The position numbers and the translations under genes are program-made. DNA of 64,000 nucleotides, taken from Hybos culiciformis. Lineage: Eukaryota > Arthropoda > Insecta > Diptera > Hybotidae. The DNA lies in the NCBI GenBank assembly GCA_964007475.1, contig OZ023273.1:46377525-46441524 (forward strand), given 5' to 3'. The notes under the pieces are model-generated. The model saw only the letters and a program-made list of their open reading frames with translations. It made no database searches and was not told where the DNA came from. Positions 10,501-23,900 of this stretch are shown one piece after another (the stretch's first letter is position 1; each line of letters begins with the position of its first letter).

Positions 10501-13500
10501 TGAACATTTATATTCTCAATTAATAATAAAATAAAAGTACACTGGATATATTGAGCTTAGAAAGTTCCTTAGATATAAATATAAATATGTATTTAAAAAT
10601 AGAAGAAAATTTTTAATGGAAGAAGTTTTAGAATAACTAAATAACTATTTATTTTTTAATGAATTGAATTGAATTTAAAAATTAGAATTGGTTAACTGCA
10701 AAAATTGGTAACTAAATTAAATATAAAAATCAAGCCCTGATAAAAATTCGTAGTGCAAACCAAATATATCAGCACAACTTTGAAATGGGAAACAGTATTA
10801 TTATTTTCATTTGATGTTATAAATTTTCTGGAAGTAAAATAATAACTTCATTATGTAATTTATAAAAATTAAAAAAAAAGTGTTTTTATATTTTCGTATC
10901 AAAAAATAATAATAACGTGAAAACTTCGGAAACTTTATAAAATATATGCATTGTAAAAGAATTTTAATTGAGAAATATCACCTAATAGTTTTTCTTCACA
11001 TTCTGAGGGATAACTCAGAAAATTTGCGAAAGAGCATTTGTTTTGTAAATCTCATAGTGTTATATTTATTAGGTTTAACATTATAATAGCACGATATTTT
11101 ATATTTATTTTGTTTCCCGACTAAGAAAATTTTGTTAATTCCAGAAATTTTTTATATTTAATTAATATTATTTATATCGTTAAGAATTTAATTTTACAAA
11201 AAATTATTTGTGTAAATTCCAAACTAATAACGAACGTTACATACTTTTTATGCGCTTTTTATAACGAATCGATTTATGTTTACTAATTATAATGTTGATC
11301 ATCATCTTTGGATTTATTCATAATGTAACCGTAGCCTAGCAGTACCAACAAAGGCCAAAAATTTTGCATAAGTACGTGTTTGAAAATGAGAAAAAAAATA
11401 TTATGAAGAAAAAATATGAAAAATATTGTACGGTTTTTATAACTTTATACAAAAATACAATGTTTCTACAAAATAGGGATTTACAATAAATTGTTACCAT
11501 AGAACATAGTGACTTATTTTTAAGTGACGTTTTGTAATCCATCAAAATATCAAATTATTGTTGCATCTATTAAAAATAAAAATGTTTTTTCTCGCGGTTT
11601 TTATTTTTTAATTTTTTTTTTTTCATAATTATGTTTCATAAAAAAGATGGACAACAAGTTAAACAGCAAAAAAAAACCGAACCGATTTGATGGATAAGGG
11701 GCGCTTATATTGTTTTCTTTTTTTATTTCTTACCTCAAAAGTAGTAATTTTTAACCGTAAAAATTGGTATGAAGGCAAAAACATAATATAAAATAAATTT
11801 ATTATTTGTTTAAACCAATTTTATGTTATTCATGTCTGGTGTGTGTGGTAATATTTTATAAATTAAAAAAATACAAATAAATAAATTGAAAATATTTTTT
11901 TAAGAACAGAAAAAAAAATATTATTCATAATCATAATATTTTATAAAATTTGTATTTTGTCTCTATAAATTGTTTAAATTAATTATGAGACAATAAATTA
12001 ATTATAAACGCATTTTATATATCCTTTATTTATATGGTGAGAATTTTAATTATTCCTACTTGTAGAACAATATGAAATTTTTCATAGTTTTCTTGTCTTC
12101 TCACATAAAGAAGTACATAATTATAAAAATCTGTATCTATAATAAATTTAAGATAATGCGAAAAATTAAAATTAATTTTAAAAAGTATTGCTAATGCTAA
12201 TTGAACGTTCTACTACTTTAAAATATTTTAACTTTAGTTCTTTATTTTTATTCTAAAAAAATTAATAAATACTTGTATAATTTTTAGCTTCAAAATGAAA
12301 AATTTTAATAAAATTTTAGAAAATAAATTAATTTAGAATATCGACTTTTTTTCTTGTTTTTTTAGTGGTAGTTTTTTTGTAACAAATTTTCTTTATTGTT
12401 CACATAAAACAAGTTCAAGTACCTATATCTATAATATAATGTTGCTTGGGAGTTGAAGTATTTCTATATAAGTAAGGAAATGACTAAATATATAACTCTG
12501 AATGAAAAATTCTAAAATAATTTCTGGAGCAAATTATTAACTTATAATTTATACCAAAAATGAATTTTAAGTATAAGAAGAGATGCATAAAATACACTAA
12601 GTAGCGCAAAAAATTTAATTTTAATTATAGTACACCAATAATTAATATGATGTATTTCATCTGGTTTTTGGTATAATGTTACAACAATATATAAGATATA
12701 AATTCATAGCCTTTAATTTGGCAGTTTTGATTGTGATATTTATTTTACACTCACAGTGACGTGCTTAATTAAATAATTGCTTATTGACTACGTCAAAATA
12801 TTTTTACTAAATTGTCAGTTTATTTTTAATCTTCAACAACACTTTTTATTACTAGTTGTTTTTAATTAAGAAAGTTCATATACTAATACTATAGAATTGC
12901 ATCGGTTACCCTAATTTGATATAAAATTAACTCAGTTATGGAACGATGGTTATTTTTGCATAAAATAATGGTATCAGTATTTATTTATATTTTTCTTTTT
13001 AGGTTTCTGAATTAAACAGTATACAATGTTATGCGCTATTTTTTTTTTTCAATATTTGTCCAATTTTCTGATATCTTATCGTCCTTTTAAGTGTGACTGG
13101 AATTTTAATTTATTTCTTATATCGCATAGTTTCCCATTATAGACCCGAATTACGAAAACGAAAAAAAAATAATATAAAATTATATAAACGTATTTTACTC
13201 ATTTACAGCTAAAAGAGATATAAAAAAACCTTAATGTTATGCTAAAGGATGACAAACTCCACAGGAATTCTTGTAAAAAAAAATGTTTATATAAAAATAT
13301 CTCAAATTGCTCAAAAGGTGTCCGTTCGTTGTTAAAATTCAAAAGATAAAAAAAAAACAAAAAAAAATACACAGAAAATAAGGTGACACTTTTAGTTTGA
13401 TTACATTATCAGTGTTATACATGGAAATAATGTAGATATAACGGTGTGGACATTTCAAAAATAAAATCGAAATCAAGAAAATTAACTCGTTAAAAACTTA

Positions 13501-14304
13501 ACATGAAACATTATCAAAAAAAGAGTATTTCGTTATTCAAAGATGGATTGAACAAGTTTAAGTTAAATTAAAAAATTTAATTGTTATGCCTTCGAAAATA
13601 ATTAAAAATTTAAATTTTATTAAAATATTAATTATATCAATTATATGATGATTAAACTTTAAGAATTTGAAAATTGGATTATGCGTTTGCTACAAAAAGT
13701 TAAATTGAAAATATTTGAACAAGCTTATTCAAAAAAATTAATAATTAACATGTGAAACATTTTTAATTCAATTTACTATTTATATCGCTGGGTTTTATGG
13801 TAGTTGAGTTTTGAGCCAAATTAAACTTTCTACAAAAGAAAACCACTTTCAAAATAAAAATCAATTATAAAATTTAGAAGAACACCAAATTTTTGGTGAA
13901 ACTAAAATTTACAATTCAATTTATAAATCAGAGGAGCTGACATACGATTAAAGGAAATTAAAATGAAATAAAAAAAAATTAACATTCATAGTAATATAAT
14001 TTATTAAATGTTTGTTTTTGTCTCAAATTTTCGGTGAACAAACGATTAACACTAATTGTTTGATTGATAGTATTTTAATAAGGTTGAGCGTATTTTTCAA
14101 TGAATTAAATTTAAATATAATGTATGCAATGCACAATTTACTGTTGGAACAGATTCCTGTCTTTTGCGCTATATGTATTATAGAATGTGTGCAATCACAA
14201 AATCAAAAAAGAATTGTTGTTTGTTCATAGTTTATATAAAAACATTCAATGCATCTAATGTACAAATTATTTTCGAAACGCCAGAGAATTAATGTAATAT
14301 TTTG

Positions 14305-14327
14305 AAAAAAAAAAAAAAAAAAAAAAA
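14305..14327 (+). repeat. Poly(A) run of 23
   Basis: Uninterrupted run of 23 A. No retrocopy or LINE/SINE body is evident immediately upstream. Confidence 0.9.
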
Positions 14328-15484
14328 TTTGTGTTGACCTTCTGTTTAGGATAAACATTTCCCATTATTATATTATAATAGTTATTAATGTTTCAAAATT
14401 TCAACAAGTTGTTGACAATGCCTAGTTGAGAAGGGTTTCCCTGATTTACAATATTCTTATCTGTAAGTCTTAAGTACACTAACTTTACATTAAAATGATT
14501 TCAAGTTTGAAATTACTACGCCAAATATTGTGCCTAAGTTTTAGGGATGTGATATTTTTGTTTTATACAACTTTTATCTATTACCGAAAAATTACGTCTA
14601 TTTCAATTTACTTTCATAAAATCGTCTTAAATAAAATCTTGTAAAACTGCATTTACACAGAAAATGCTTGACTAAAAACATCTCAAAAATAGATTTTTCT
14701 TCGAATAATGGATATTGTACGTATTATTAAAGCTTTTTTCATTTTATACACAGCAGTATATACTAAAACAAATATTTTATTCACATTGGCCTCCTTTGAA
14801 ATTACTATTATAGACACAAGCATTTTTGTTTTATATTTTTATTTTGTTTACAAAACAGATTATCAAAATTAGTTTATGTATGTATACAAGAACTTGGTAA
14901 TTTTTATGGGAAAAGTTTAGCATTAATATCACTTTCTTTTTTCCAGTACCTTGAATATAAAATTAAAAAAGAAAAAAAATTTAAATTTAGATCACGTAAT
15001 AAAGTTTAAATTTTATTTGAAATTGATAAATTTGTTTAATAAATATGTAAATTTTAATTTAATTTGGGATTATCAATCTGCAAATGAATAAATAAACGAA
15101 TAGCTATAACTGTTAGAGTTTTTTCTAGAATAAATTGTTAAATTTATTACAAAATAAAAATGAATATTGAAAATTACATTTTTATCGCAATAGATTTAAA
15201 GACTAACATGTTCCGTGATAAATTCGTTTGGATCTGTACATATAAGCGATTATTGCGTAGTATCATCCACTGTTGTCGACCTTAGGATTGATTGTTCAAA
15301 TTCCTTCACTGGAAGATGCTTGTGCTCAATTTGACACTTTCCTATTAGAATTAAATGTTTGCAATGTTTTTATACTGGTATTTGAGTAGTATATTTATTT
15401 TTTTTTCTTTTATGTTTCTTATTTAAACTGTATTAAAAGTGATGCGCTATCATTTTCAGCGGGAGTTCTATATACCCATTAGAT

Positions 15485-16041
15485 CAGAGATTCCCAACCT
15501 GGGGTCCATGGACCCCTTGGTGGTACGTTAACCAATTCTGAGAGGTACGTGGAACTGTTCGTATTGAAAAAAAAAATATATGTATATCCTTTTTACGGCT
15601 TACACATAATTTCAAAATCTAATTTTCTTTCCAAAATTTTGTGAATTGTGTATAATTGTGTATATTTTAAATAAGTATATTAAAACTCATAACGAAATCT
15701 TCAAAAAAAATGTTGATGGTATCATTCCTCCAACTTTTAATGTCGATAATTGGATTAGAAACGCCTTCACAATTTCATTAGACAAGATTGTTGACACTGA
15801 TAATGATAACGCAAAAGATGAACCCATTGACTTGAGAAATAACATGAAAACTCGCATTGATTTTGAAACAATGATGCTGGTTCAATTTTGGTGCTAATAA
15901 AGCGAGGCGTATCTAATCACAGCGTGCGTTAAAATTTTTTATTCCGTTTGTTATAACCTGTATGCACTCTTTTTTAGGGGTACGTAAAGATTCAAATCAT
16001 TATCAAGGGGTACAAATATTTCAAAAGGTTGGGAACCATTG
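15485..16041 (+). mobile_element. hAT-superfamily element, internally deleted, with 8-bp target-site duplication
   Basis: The element is flanked by a perfect 8-bp duplication CATTAGAT (15,477-15,484 and 16,042-16,049). Its ends are imperfect inverted repeats: CAGAGATTCCCAACCTGGGG on the left, and the complement of CAATGGTTCCCAACCTTTTG on the right (13 of the first 16 match). The 8-bp duplication and the CA...TTCCCAACCT ends are typical of hAT transposons. At 557 bp it is far too short to encode a transposase, but it keeps a transposase-derived fragment inside. It cannot move on its own. Confidence 0.93.
15646..15897 (+). pseudogene. Remnant of hAT transposase C-terminal region
   Basis: The frame includes FNVDNWIRNAFTISL, then DEPIDLRNN, then IDFETMMLVQFWC before a stop. 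The pattern of W-I-R-N-x-F, an acidic stretch, E-x-I-D-L and a closing FW resembles the segment just before the dimerisation domain in hAT transposases of the ZBED5/SCAND3-like kind, as I know them. The frame stops right after FWC, the N-terminal and catalytic parts are absent, and the first ATG is probably not an original start. It is a broken relic inside the 15,485-16,041 element. Confidence 0.7.
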
Positions 16042-16049
16042 CATTAGAT

Positions 16050-19000
16050 ACTCGAATTAGAAGATTATTTTGTTTCGATTCAAAGACCTTTGTCATATCT
16101 TTTATATTCATATAATTTTCTATACGAATCTTAACTCTGAAATAAATTCAATTATCGATGGTATGGACGACGTTAGCACAAAAAAATATAGATATCATAC
16201 AACTATACGAATAAAAAATTTAGAAATTATTTCGTCCACTTAAAAATAATTTAAATTTTTTCTCATTTTACGTAAGATTCAAAAATAAAAGAAGTTTCTT
16301 AGTGAAAAAATAAAAATATGTAATAATTTCCGATATGAAAAGGAAGTTTCTCTTTACTTCAAAAATATTACGGAAGTTCCGGTGGTCATTACTTTCTATG
16401 GCTTCAAGGCTCATTTAATATTTAAACAAAATTTTATTTTGATTTTTTTTTCATAGAAAAGAAAATTCGCTTGAAACTGCATATTTTATTTGACTTTTTT
16501 TTACCGACATAAAAAACTGAAGTTTGTGTACTAAATTTTTAAGGTTTGGATTTTATGGTTATTGTGAAGTATTTTGTTTTAAAAAACTAAATTGTATTCT
16601 CAAAAAAAAAAGATTCCAATTGGAAATTTGGTAATATCAAAATTGAACAGAGTTCTATCAATGACTATCATGGGTGTATAAAATATTTACACTGTTAAAT
16701 TTGTCGTTGTTGTTAACAAAAAGGCATAATTAAAATTATAAACTAATGAGCGTAAAGTTTCATTAAAAAATTTTCAATCAAAAAACGTTTATTAAATACA
16801 TTCGAACTAAAAAGTAAAAAAAAGCGCTTTTAAAATTTATTAAAATATTACTCACAAAAAGTGTCGGCATTTATTGATTTTCAAAATCAAAATGTTGACA
16901 GAATTATTGAGTTGAACCTTTAATGTCCAAATGAATATCAAAAACAAAACGATATTATTCTTTCGATCACTCAAAAAAATTCTGGTCATCAATAATTCAT
17001 AACAAGTATTGCTCTTTTTAAATATACATTTCATTGTATTGCAGTACATATAAGCGCAACATAGTTGTTACAACTTCACTTTTATTATTTTCTTGAAAAT
17101 TTATAAGTCAACTAAAAATTTTATTTTGATTGTTATCTTCAACCATAAAAAATAATATTATTAGTACTAGGATGAGCTTAGTAAAGATTTCTTACTATAT
17201 ATAATTTTTAAATTCTAACAATCGAACTAAGCAGAAACGGTCATATCATAATCAAAGTTTGGTTCTAAAATTCATCAAAGAAATTGCTAAAATTTTGAAT
17301 TTTTTCAAGTATAGTTAGTTAGGCAGTCTATGATGTCATGTCATATAACTTTAGGCCCACATAAATCAACAAAATACGTTATCTTTTTCTTGTTGACTTC
17401 TAGAAATCTAAATTTCATAAAATTGGTTTAGGGACTGCATTACAATCATTATGTGTAAAAATTATTAAACGACATTATTTTTTTTTTATTCTCAATATCA
17501 AAAAATTTTATAATTTTTCTTAAAGTGTACCAAAGATGTACCGCATTAATAATTTTTTTTTTATACATAATAGACTAGATTAATAACTCGTATTACAAAC
17601 TTGTGCAAAAAAAAAACACGCGTGTCAGAAAAGTTATTAATGTCCAAACCTGCGGTAGGTTTTCACTTTGACGTAGTAATGACGAAGTCTGACCAGACAA
17701 AATAAAAAATAAACAATCAAATCAGTAAAAACAAGATATAGTATATTGTTTTCATTAAAAAAAAAAAACACAATATTACAAAATAATCGTATAATATTGA
17801 CGAGTTGTAAACTTTATAAATTAGGATGTATTTAAAAAGGCAATTGGAATGTTTTCACATATATTAAAGTAAAAGGTTAGAATAGTTTAATGAAAAATAC
17901 TAAATGGTTTGAAGTCGATTTACAAAGGGCGAAAGTATTTCAAATACTTAAGATTAAGATTTGTGTGTAGGCATTTCCTCTAGAATAAAACATTTTCATA
18001 TTTATAATAAACATGTTTCAGTAAAATAACTCCTCAAAAATCTCTTCCAAATTTCTTAGTTACATTTACTTCAAAACACTATGCTTACCTACTACTACTT
18101 CAGCACTTAAATTGTTCTGATATTGTTAAAAAATAAATCGAAACGTTGCTAATGATAATTTAATGAATTTTTTTTTTGTTTTTTTATATTCACCCTATTC
18201 CATGGGTGCATATGAAATATTTAATTGTTGACATTTTTTACGTATCATCTTACCAGACTTTGATTTAATTAAATAATAATAAAATATATTTAAAAAATAT
18301 TTTTTCCACACTTGTTTAAATTAAAAAATTTTTTTTTTTTTTAATTGCAATTCCAATAATATTTTTATGTTGTGCCATTATTAAAACCATAAATTTTGTT
18401 CTATCGTTTTATTTTTTTTGGTTATTCTTTATACATATAAATAATCTCTTGCGTTTTACAAATGAACTTCAAAGACTAAAATACCGAATAAAATTTATTT
18501 GATTTTTTTTTACATGAGATCATACTTTTTTTAGCATTTTATTATGTCCTTTAATAGAATTTTTAAGATTTTTTTATTCCAAAGATGATTGAAAAAAATT
18601 TATATTTAAAATTATGATGTGATTTTTACCATAATTAATTATTTCGGTTAGTTAGTAGAGAATTAATAAATAAAACAAAAAGTTTGGTCTTATTGAGAAG
18701 TCCCAACTAAGGATAAATTTGTGTATTTAAGTTTTTCAAACATTTTGGTGAACGTACGTACTTCTTAATAAATTAGAATAAACAACTATATTTTTAGCGT
18801 ACTAGGTCGATTTCTTTTCTTTTTGCCACATCCGAATGCTGGTAATTTGTTAACAATCACATAATCTATAAAAACTTCAACACATTTTATGTCTTTTACC
18901 ACATTTAATTTTAGTTTTAATTGTGTTTAAATATTTGAATATGCGACTAAAAGAAGAATTGCACGAAATTTCAATGACTTAGCTTCGTAGTAACGTATAT

Positions 19001-19302
19001 ATACAACGTACATTATACGTATAAATGTTTACATATATATATTTATTAATTTACATTAATTTTTTTAATATTGCATTGAATATGTGTATAATATAATAAA
19101 TTAATTATTCATAAAATATTTTATCATATAAATATATGATTAAAGTGATAAATGTTTATTATTTCATTTAATATTATAAAGAACTCATTTTTAATAAATA
19201 TTTGATTTTTTAAATAATCTTTTTAAATAATTGTCGTGCACGTGACCAACAAACGTTGTGTATCACTTCATAAATTTTGCCAGATTGATTTTTGTTTTTA
19301 TT
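16050..19302. other. AT-rich intergenic sequence, nothing recognised
   Basis: No gene or defined repeat seen. The frame at 16,852-17,049 (minus) is a chance frame. Confidence 0.6.
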
Positions 19303-19310
19303 CGTAAAAC

Positions 19311-19702
19311 CAGGGCCGGTGCTACGATTGAAAAAAAAATTGGCGCTCCCCTGCGAAATAATTTTTTGGCGCTCAATATTCAAACATAATGAATTTTTTT
19401 TGTTTTTTTTTATTTATTTAATATAGATACAAAAACAAATAAAAATTACCAACTCATTGATAAACTAAATAACAAAACAAAATGTTATTTAATGTATTTT
19501 TTGGCAAAAAAAAAAACAAACCTGCTGTAAATTGTGAAAATTAAAAACAAACCTGCTGTAAATTGTGAAATTATATTAGTATTCGTAAATTCTTTAAAAT
19601 TTAATGAAAATTTAATGAAAAGGGTTAATTTTTTTTTGGCGCCCCTTATAAGCTGGCGCCTCCCTGCCACGCAGCGCTTGCGGGGCTGTTTCGCCGGCCC
19701 TG
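19311..19702 (+). mobile_element. hAT-type MITE with 8-bp target-site duplication
   Basis: The ends are CAGGGCCGGTGC (19,311) and GCCGGCCCTG (ending 19,702), sharing CAGGGCCGG as the terminal inverted repeat. A perfect 8-bp duplication CGTAAAAC lies at 19,303-19,310 and 19,703-19,710. The 392-bp interior is AT-rich, has GGCGC-rich subterminal parts at both sides, and contains a short tandem duplication (ACAAACCTGCTGTAAATTGT, twice, at about 19,515-19,570). It encodes no transposase; the minus-strand frame at 19,485-19,670 is not protein-like. Confidence 0.95.
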
Positions 19703-19710
19703 CGTAAAAC

Positions 19711-20804
19711 CACTATAGCGAAAAATTTTATATAATAACAATAATTTGACAAAAACACTTCACTGAGAAAAATACATTAGGAAATATATTTTAATAAAAA
19801 ATGTTTTACTTTATTTAATTTTAAAAGCCAGAGCTAAATCTTTTCTAATATCTGAAATAAATTAATAAAGTTATCCTCCAAATAATAATAATAATAATAC
19901 ATAATTAAAAAATCAATTGTCAAATAATAATCATAAATTATGATAGAAACTATTTTATTTTTCAAAATTGTTCATTTAAAAAATTAAATTTTTTTTAAAA
20001 CATAACGTAATTCCGTATTATTAATAGAAAGTTTTTTATACTTAGAAATAAAGGCACAATCGAAAATTAAATACTTAAGTGAAATAAATTTTCCAGATAA
20101 TAAGAATAATTTTCCTACAATTAAGTATTTGTATTATAAGTTAAAAAAAAGTAATATTTGTAACGGTGTCGTTATTTAAGACCAACATTGTTGTTCCGTT
20201 TTTTCTGAATGTTGTTAACTAACATAAATGACTATTTAATATTATTATGTTGTTTTTTTTTCGGTGTGAAATTAGGATATCAATAATATTTTTTCTTTGG
20301 GATATGAATTTTGAATTTATTACTGGTACGTACATACTATATTCAAAATTATTTCTATACCACATAAACATAATAAAAAAATTGATATAAAAACTCGGAA
20401 GATATTCCCATTTCCCTTTAATCGAAAAAAATTTCGTTATTTTTCTTATTTCTTTGAAAGTAAAATATACACAACACTTTATAAAAAGGATACTTTTCCT
20501 TTGCGCATCCTTTTCTGATTTTAAATATTTATTAAACATAAAATGGGGGTGAGAATTATTTTTTCTTTGGTGGAATTATTACATCGCAAATGTAGTCAAA
20601 ATGAAAAATTTAATTTACGATTTTAAGAAATCCTGTATTTCGTTTACAACAATATTGGTGAAAAAAGTTTCTAAATTATATTTTTTCACGAAAGAGTAAA
20701 ATTTTGTTTTTGATTTTTCTTTTTTATTATGAAAATGTATTTAATTCGAGAGAATTTATAAAAATCACATTACATGAAAATTGTAATATTGTATTATAAA
20801 AAAA
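19711..20804. other. AT-rich intergenic sequence, nothing recognised
   Basis: The 106-codon minus-strand frame at 20,219-20,539 is Lys/Ile/Phe/Asn-rich with no motif; I regard it as chance. Confidence 0.55.
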
Positions 20805-20960
20805 ATGTCCGAGAACTTCTGAACCAATGAACCAATTTGGATGAAACCAGCACCATTAGAAAGGTTATTTTTCGTAGACGGTTTTAGGCTGTTTTTCATT
20901 AGATTTGGTCGGCCACTTTCGGCACTGCACAACTTTTTCTACTTTTTCCAAAATTTTTTA
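20805..20960 (+). repeat. Dispersed repeat family, copy A
   Basis: Contains GAACCAATTTGGATGAAACC followed by GGTTTTAGGCTGTTTTTCAT and CACTTTCGGCACTGCACAA. Diverged relatives lie at about 45,930-46,160 and 54,160-54,350. Ends are not defined. It is a non-coding middle-repetitive sequence of a kind common in insect genomes. Confidence 0.6.
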
Positions 20961-23900
20961 TGCCAAATTTGTAATTTTTTTTATTATTAGTAAAGACTAA
21001 GGCTGGATCGAAACAACTTTCGCGTCAAGATGGACCAGTAGCCTTATAGAATGATTAAAAAAAGCAACTAATCAAAATTGCAACAATTATTTTAAACTTA
21101 TTTATTAACCCGTAATGTTAAATCCTTTTTATTTCCAAAGTTCGAAATGTTGCGTATTACACATTGAGGAAGAGTACTGACTATATATACAAATAAAAAG
21201 TGTGTGGTAATAAAGTGAAATCCTATTTTGATTTATTTAACTTTTTTAATTGATTTTTTTCCGAGTCTAAATTTCCCCCTTGTTTTTTTTTAACTTAAAA
21301 AAATTATTTTTTTTTACAGAAGTTTATTTGGAAATATCTTTTTCACTAAGCCTGCAAACATTTTTTTTATATACTGCGGTGGTTTTCCTTTTCATTAAAT
21401 TTTTGGTTAAGTGATTTTCAGTTCTATTTTCATAATATTTTTATGATAACAGGAAGGATATTTGCAATTTAGAATTATGATTTTGAAAATATATTTATTT
21501 TTCTTTTTCTTTTTAAATAAATGTGGGATGTGAAAAATATCTTGCGGTCTACATTTTTTCGTTAAATTTTATAATGTTGCAAAGACAAAATTTATTTTTC
21601 GATATTGAATTCACACAAATGAGTATCTAATATTCTAAATTTCGAGGTAGAAAAATTATGTACCAATTTTAAAGTATCGATTCAATAAGCAAAACGAGCA
21701 CAGTTTGTATAATAGTCTTATTTACTGAAACATGTAGAAATTTAACTCTCATACGCCTTATACGAATAATATAAAATGGAACTTCAAAATCAGTTTTAGA
21801 AAACATATGTGTATTTAATTAAAAGCTTGATTAGACTTAAACTATGGTAGTCATTTATTTATGTTTAGAAATCTTAAAATACATATAAATATAAATCATT
21901 GTTTCTATGGTTTATTGTCAAATCTTTTGATTTTCGTTCTACTGAATTAATGTTATATAGGTTAATCTTATGATATTTATATGTCCTTATCATAAAAAAA
22001 AATATTATGAAAATTTATCTAAAATAAAACAAATAAACAAAGACTTTTATACATATAGAATATGTATATAATACATATATATAGAGTATGTATATTTCAA
22101 ATTTCAAAAATGTCAAAATTTTAGGACAATCTTTACATGTAGAAGTTGATTTTTTTCTTCTTTTTTTTTGTAAATAATTATAATGTATGTATAATGTATA
22201 ATTTATATAATATATAAATAATATGTATAATAATATTTATATTTCTTTTATTTTTCATCGTACTTCTGTTTCTGCTATCTTATCATACCTAATCATTTAG
22301 AAAAAAAAATAAAAATAAAAGGAATAAAATATTATTTGAACAATAAAAATCTGAATTTAAACAAAAAAAAAAAAAGAGTAACAATTTCTGGTTATGAACG
22401 CTACATTTAAAATAAATAATATATATATAAAAAATAACTCCTGTTCATGAAACAGGATAATGATTGGGGAATTTCAAATTGGTATATTATTCCTTGTGAA
22501 ATGAAAAGAGGAAGGATATTGAAAAGAAATATTATAAATATCTATTGTAATAGAAAATTATAAAAAAAAAAAAATAATATTATGAAATAACATTTCAAAA
22601 ACATACAAACTTATGAAAAAAAATAAAAAAAAAAATACATTTACTCATCCAAACTATGTGAGGATAATATTAAAAAATAAAATTTTATTTTACTTACAAA
22701 AATATACAATTTACTAATAATCTTATTGGTATTATAAAATAACATTGTAGCTTTAAATTATTATTAAGAATTTTATATTATATTAAAGTATAGCAAAAAG
22801 ATTTTTATATATATACATTATGCATATATAACATTTCCCTATATGAAAATAAAATATCTACTTTTATTTATTGTATCTATATGTTAAATCTGTACATTAA
22901 CAAAACCAATTTTATTTTTTTAAGTCTAGATACGAATTTTTGGTTTGCAAAATTTTTATTAAAATATAACATAAAAAGAATTTTTATTCGAATCCCTAAT
23001 GCTGATTGCTGGCGGTTATCGGTTTACAATAAAAATGCGATAAATAATTCAATTTGAGGAAAACAAATTATATATAGAAAAAATATATTCCTTTTAATAT
23101 TTAAGAGATTCGTTTTAATTGTATATTGAAAGAATTTTCCTTTAATGATAAAAATATCTAGAGTTGTAGATACACTTCTCAGAAACATTTTAATTTTACT
23201 AAAATCGAAATTAATATTAATTTTATTGATAAAAATATTATTAAAAACAATTTAAGATAATTTCTACTTCGGTAAGTAAATTATCAAAGCTCTATTGCTA
23301 TATCAATGGATATAAAATAAAATTGTGATAATAATATGAGAAATTCGTTTGAACCTTCTTATTTTTCCTTGATTATATGTTATTATTTCGTTAAACTAAG
23401 AAATTGTGTATGAAATAGGAATAACGGTATAATTTAGGTTGACATCTCATTTAAAAGAAAAATAAAATTATTAAATTTCTGAGTCTAAAAATAAAAAAAT
23501 TAATTCAGAAACAAATTAAAATGAAGATGTAAAATTTTTAGATAGCATATAGAAATAAAGTTGATATTTTTATTTCCAAAAAGAAAAAAAATTAATTAAT
23601 CGAGAATTAGAAATTTTTATTATTATTAATTAATTATTAAATTTCTGTCTGCCTAGTCCGCCCACAAGGTGTGTACACATAATAACTATCTCTTAATATT
23701 TTCAGATATTTTCAAAACTACAGAGTTGAGAGTATAGAGATTACCGCGCTTTAGATTACATTTTACTTACTAGTTGGTATCCAAAAAATTTTTCAAATTG
23801 ATTAACACTTACTGTTATATGTTGTATTTATATAGTTTATAGGAATATTCAGGTAAATAAATAAGTGCTAAATTAGCAACAGGAATGTTGTAAACATTCT

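Larger units (their letters stand above)
6341..15476. other. Long AT-rich desert with simple repeats only
   Basis: More than 9 kb of AT-rich DNA in which I see no gene, no RNA gene and no clear mobile element. It contains numerous poly(A)/poly(T) runs and short ATT/AAT repeats. Open frames at 6,858-7,040, 11,336-11,545 and 14,012-14,230 have no protein-like pattern. Distal regulatory elements of opa could lie here but cannot be recognised by eye. Confidence 0.6.
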
